NCBI GenBank assembly: GCA_004028765.1
Contig: SAIX01000065.1
Span: 1-64,000 of the forward strand
Length of the DNA: 64,000 nucleotides
Direction: 5' to 3'
From: Chitinophagaceae bacterium
GTDB lineage: Bacteria > Bacteroidota > Bacteroidia > Chitinophagales > Chitinophagaceae
The number at the start of each line of letters is the position of its first letter. Position 1 is the first letter of the stretch. Shown here one piece after another: positions 60,651-64,000 of this stretch. Under the pieces are notes generated by a model. That model saw only the letters and a list, made by a program, of their open reading frames with translations, had not been told where the DNA came from and did no database searches. A program made the position numbers and the translations under genes.

Positions 60651-61039
60651 TCGGAATAAATAGGTCTATGCAAAAATGCGGAAAAGTTTTTATTTAAAAC
60701 TGCTTATTCCCCCGTTGATTGACTGTTTCTTCCCAATCTCATTTCTGAAAGACCCCCGGCCGTTACGGATAGCTGCCTGCAGGCTATCCACATTTACGGA
60801 AATTTTTTTATGAAACCACCGAAAAACCTGAAAATTCTTATCTACACCTGTGCGTATTCGCTCAAATGCAGCAGGGATTTGAGGTACGGGATTTTTCCAA
60901 TTCCTTTTCCACAATCTGTTGATATTTCCGCAGCGGATTTCTGAAAACGGAAGAATATTTTCGTCAACCGCATTAACAATTCCGTAATGCGGGGCCGAAT
61001 ACCACTAACCCATATAAACACCCTAAATACCATTGCTTT
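60651..61039. other. 389-bp intergenic region before the ribonucleotide reductase, with DnaA-box-like sites
   Basis: No coding frame stands out. A GGATAGC/GCTATCC hairpin lies at 60767-60789. Three 9-mers on the + strand differ by one base from the DnaA box TTATCCACA: CTATCCACA (60784), TTATCTACA (60838) and TTTTCCACA (60905). A TACCATTG -7-like element (61028-61035) precedes the ATG by 4 nt. Confidence 0.4.

Positions 61040-64000
<2,961 letters not shown>

Noticed and set aside
60651-61039. Cobalamin riboswitch before the B12-dependent ribonucleotide reductase
   Set aside because: I could not find a B12-box-like sequence or the conserved multi-stem layout; also such riboswitches normally control the B12-independent alternative enzyme.

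Overview
This 64 kb window reads as chromosome of a Bacteroidota, most likely a Chitinophagaceae-type organism. The evidence is gliding-motility genes gldF and gldG, a MurF-alanine racemase fusion, a bacterial GGGP-synthase homologue, a LytS/LytTR pair, the Bacteroidota -7 promoter motif TAnnTTTG before many genes, scarce Shine-Dalgarno sequences, and a Bacteroidota-type DksA-like protein. I saw no tRNA, rRNA, CRISPR array, prophage or transposase gene. The family assignment is inference.

Region 1 (1-15.0 kb) is a pectin/galacturonate module. It begins inside a secreted pectinesterase-pectate lyase fusion. UxaC, UxaB and UxaA convert galacturonate to 2-keto-3-deoxygluconate (KDG). KduI and KduD bring unsaturated uronate products to the same intermediate, two PfkB kinases are KDG-kinase candidates, and KdgA cleaves KDPG. 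A hexuronate-type MFS transporter, a YhcH protein, an SDR enzyme and a secreted DUF6807 protein complete it. A perfect 18-bp LacI-type palindrome lies between kdgK and kdgA, and a 14/18 match lies before kduD.

Region 2 (15.0-30.9 kb) is housekeeping: acpP-fabF-rnc, methylmalonyl-CoA epimerase, iscS-iscU-iscA, gldF-gldG, a TerC protein, murF-alr, lspA, a lipoprotein and D-lactate dehydrogenase. Region 3 (31-40.7 kb) holds nearly the whole heme pathway: hemA-C-D-E-F-B-L on the minus strand, with hemH and hemJ divergent. A four-helix-bundle (S23/IVP-type) gene bracketed by inverted repeats interrupts the run between hemB and hemL. Region 4 (40.8-64 kb) has ileS, a histone-H1-like/DksA-like fusion, an MsbA-type exporter, rbfA, a LolC/E-type permease, a transketolase N-half, frr, mscL, scpA, an L,D-transpeptidase-like protein, dxs, a LytS/LytTR pair, an M28 peptidase, a GGGP synthase, and a B12-dependent ribonucleotide reductase that runs off the end.

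The most unusual signal is a recurrent class of short repeats. At least 13 intergenic loci, plus one inside hemC, carry tandem 7-bp or 8-bp units. They often form two complementary arms. The unit differs from locus to locus while the arms within a locus match. Almost all begin at, or within about 22 nt of, a stop codon, and several contain the stop. One such repeat adds exactly 24 in-frame codons to hemC, and an unrelated palindrome adds about 15 codons to ileS. I cannot match the heptad/octad class to a repeat family I know.
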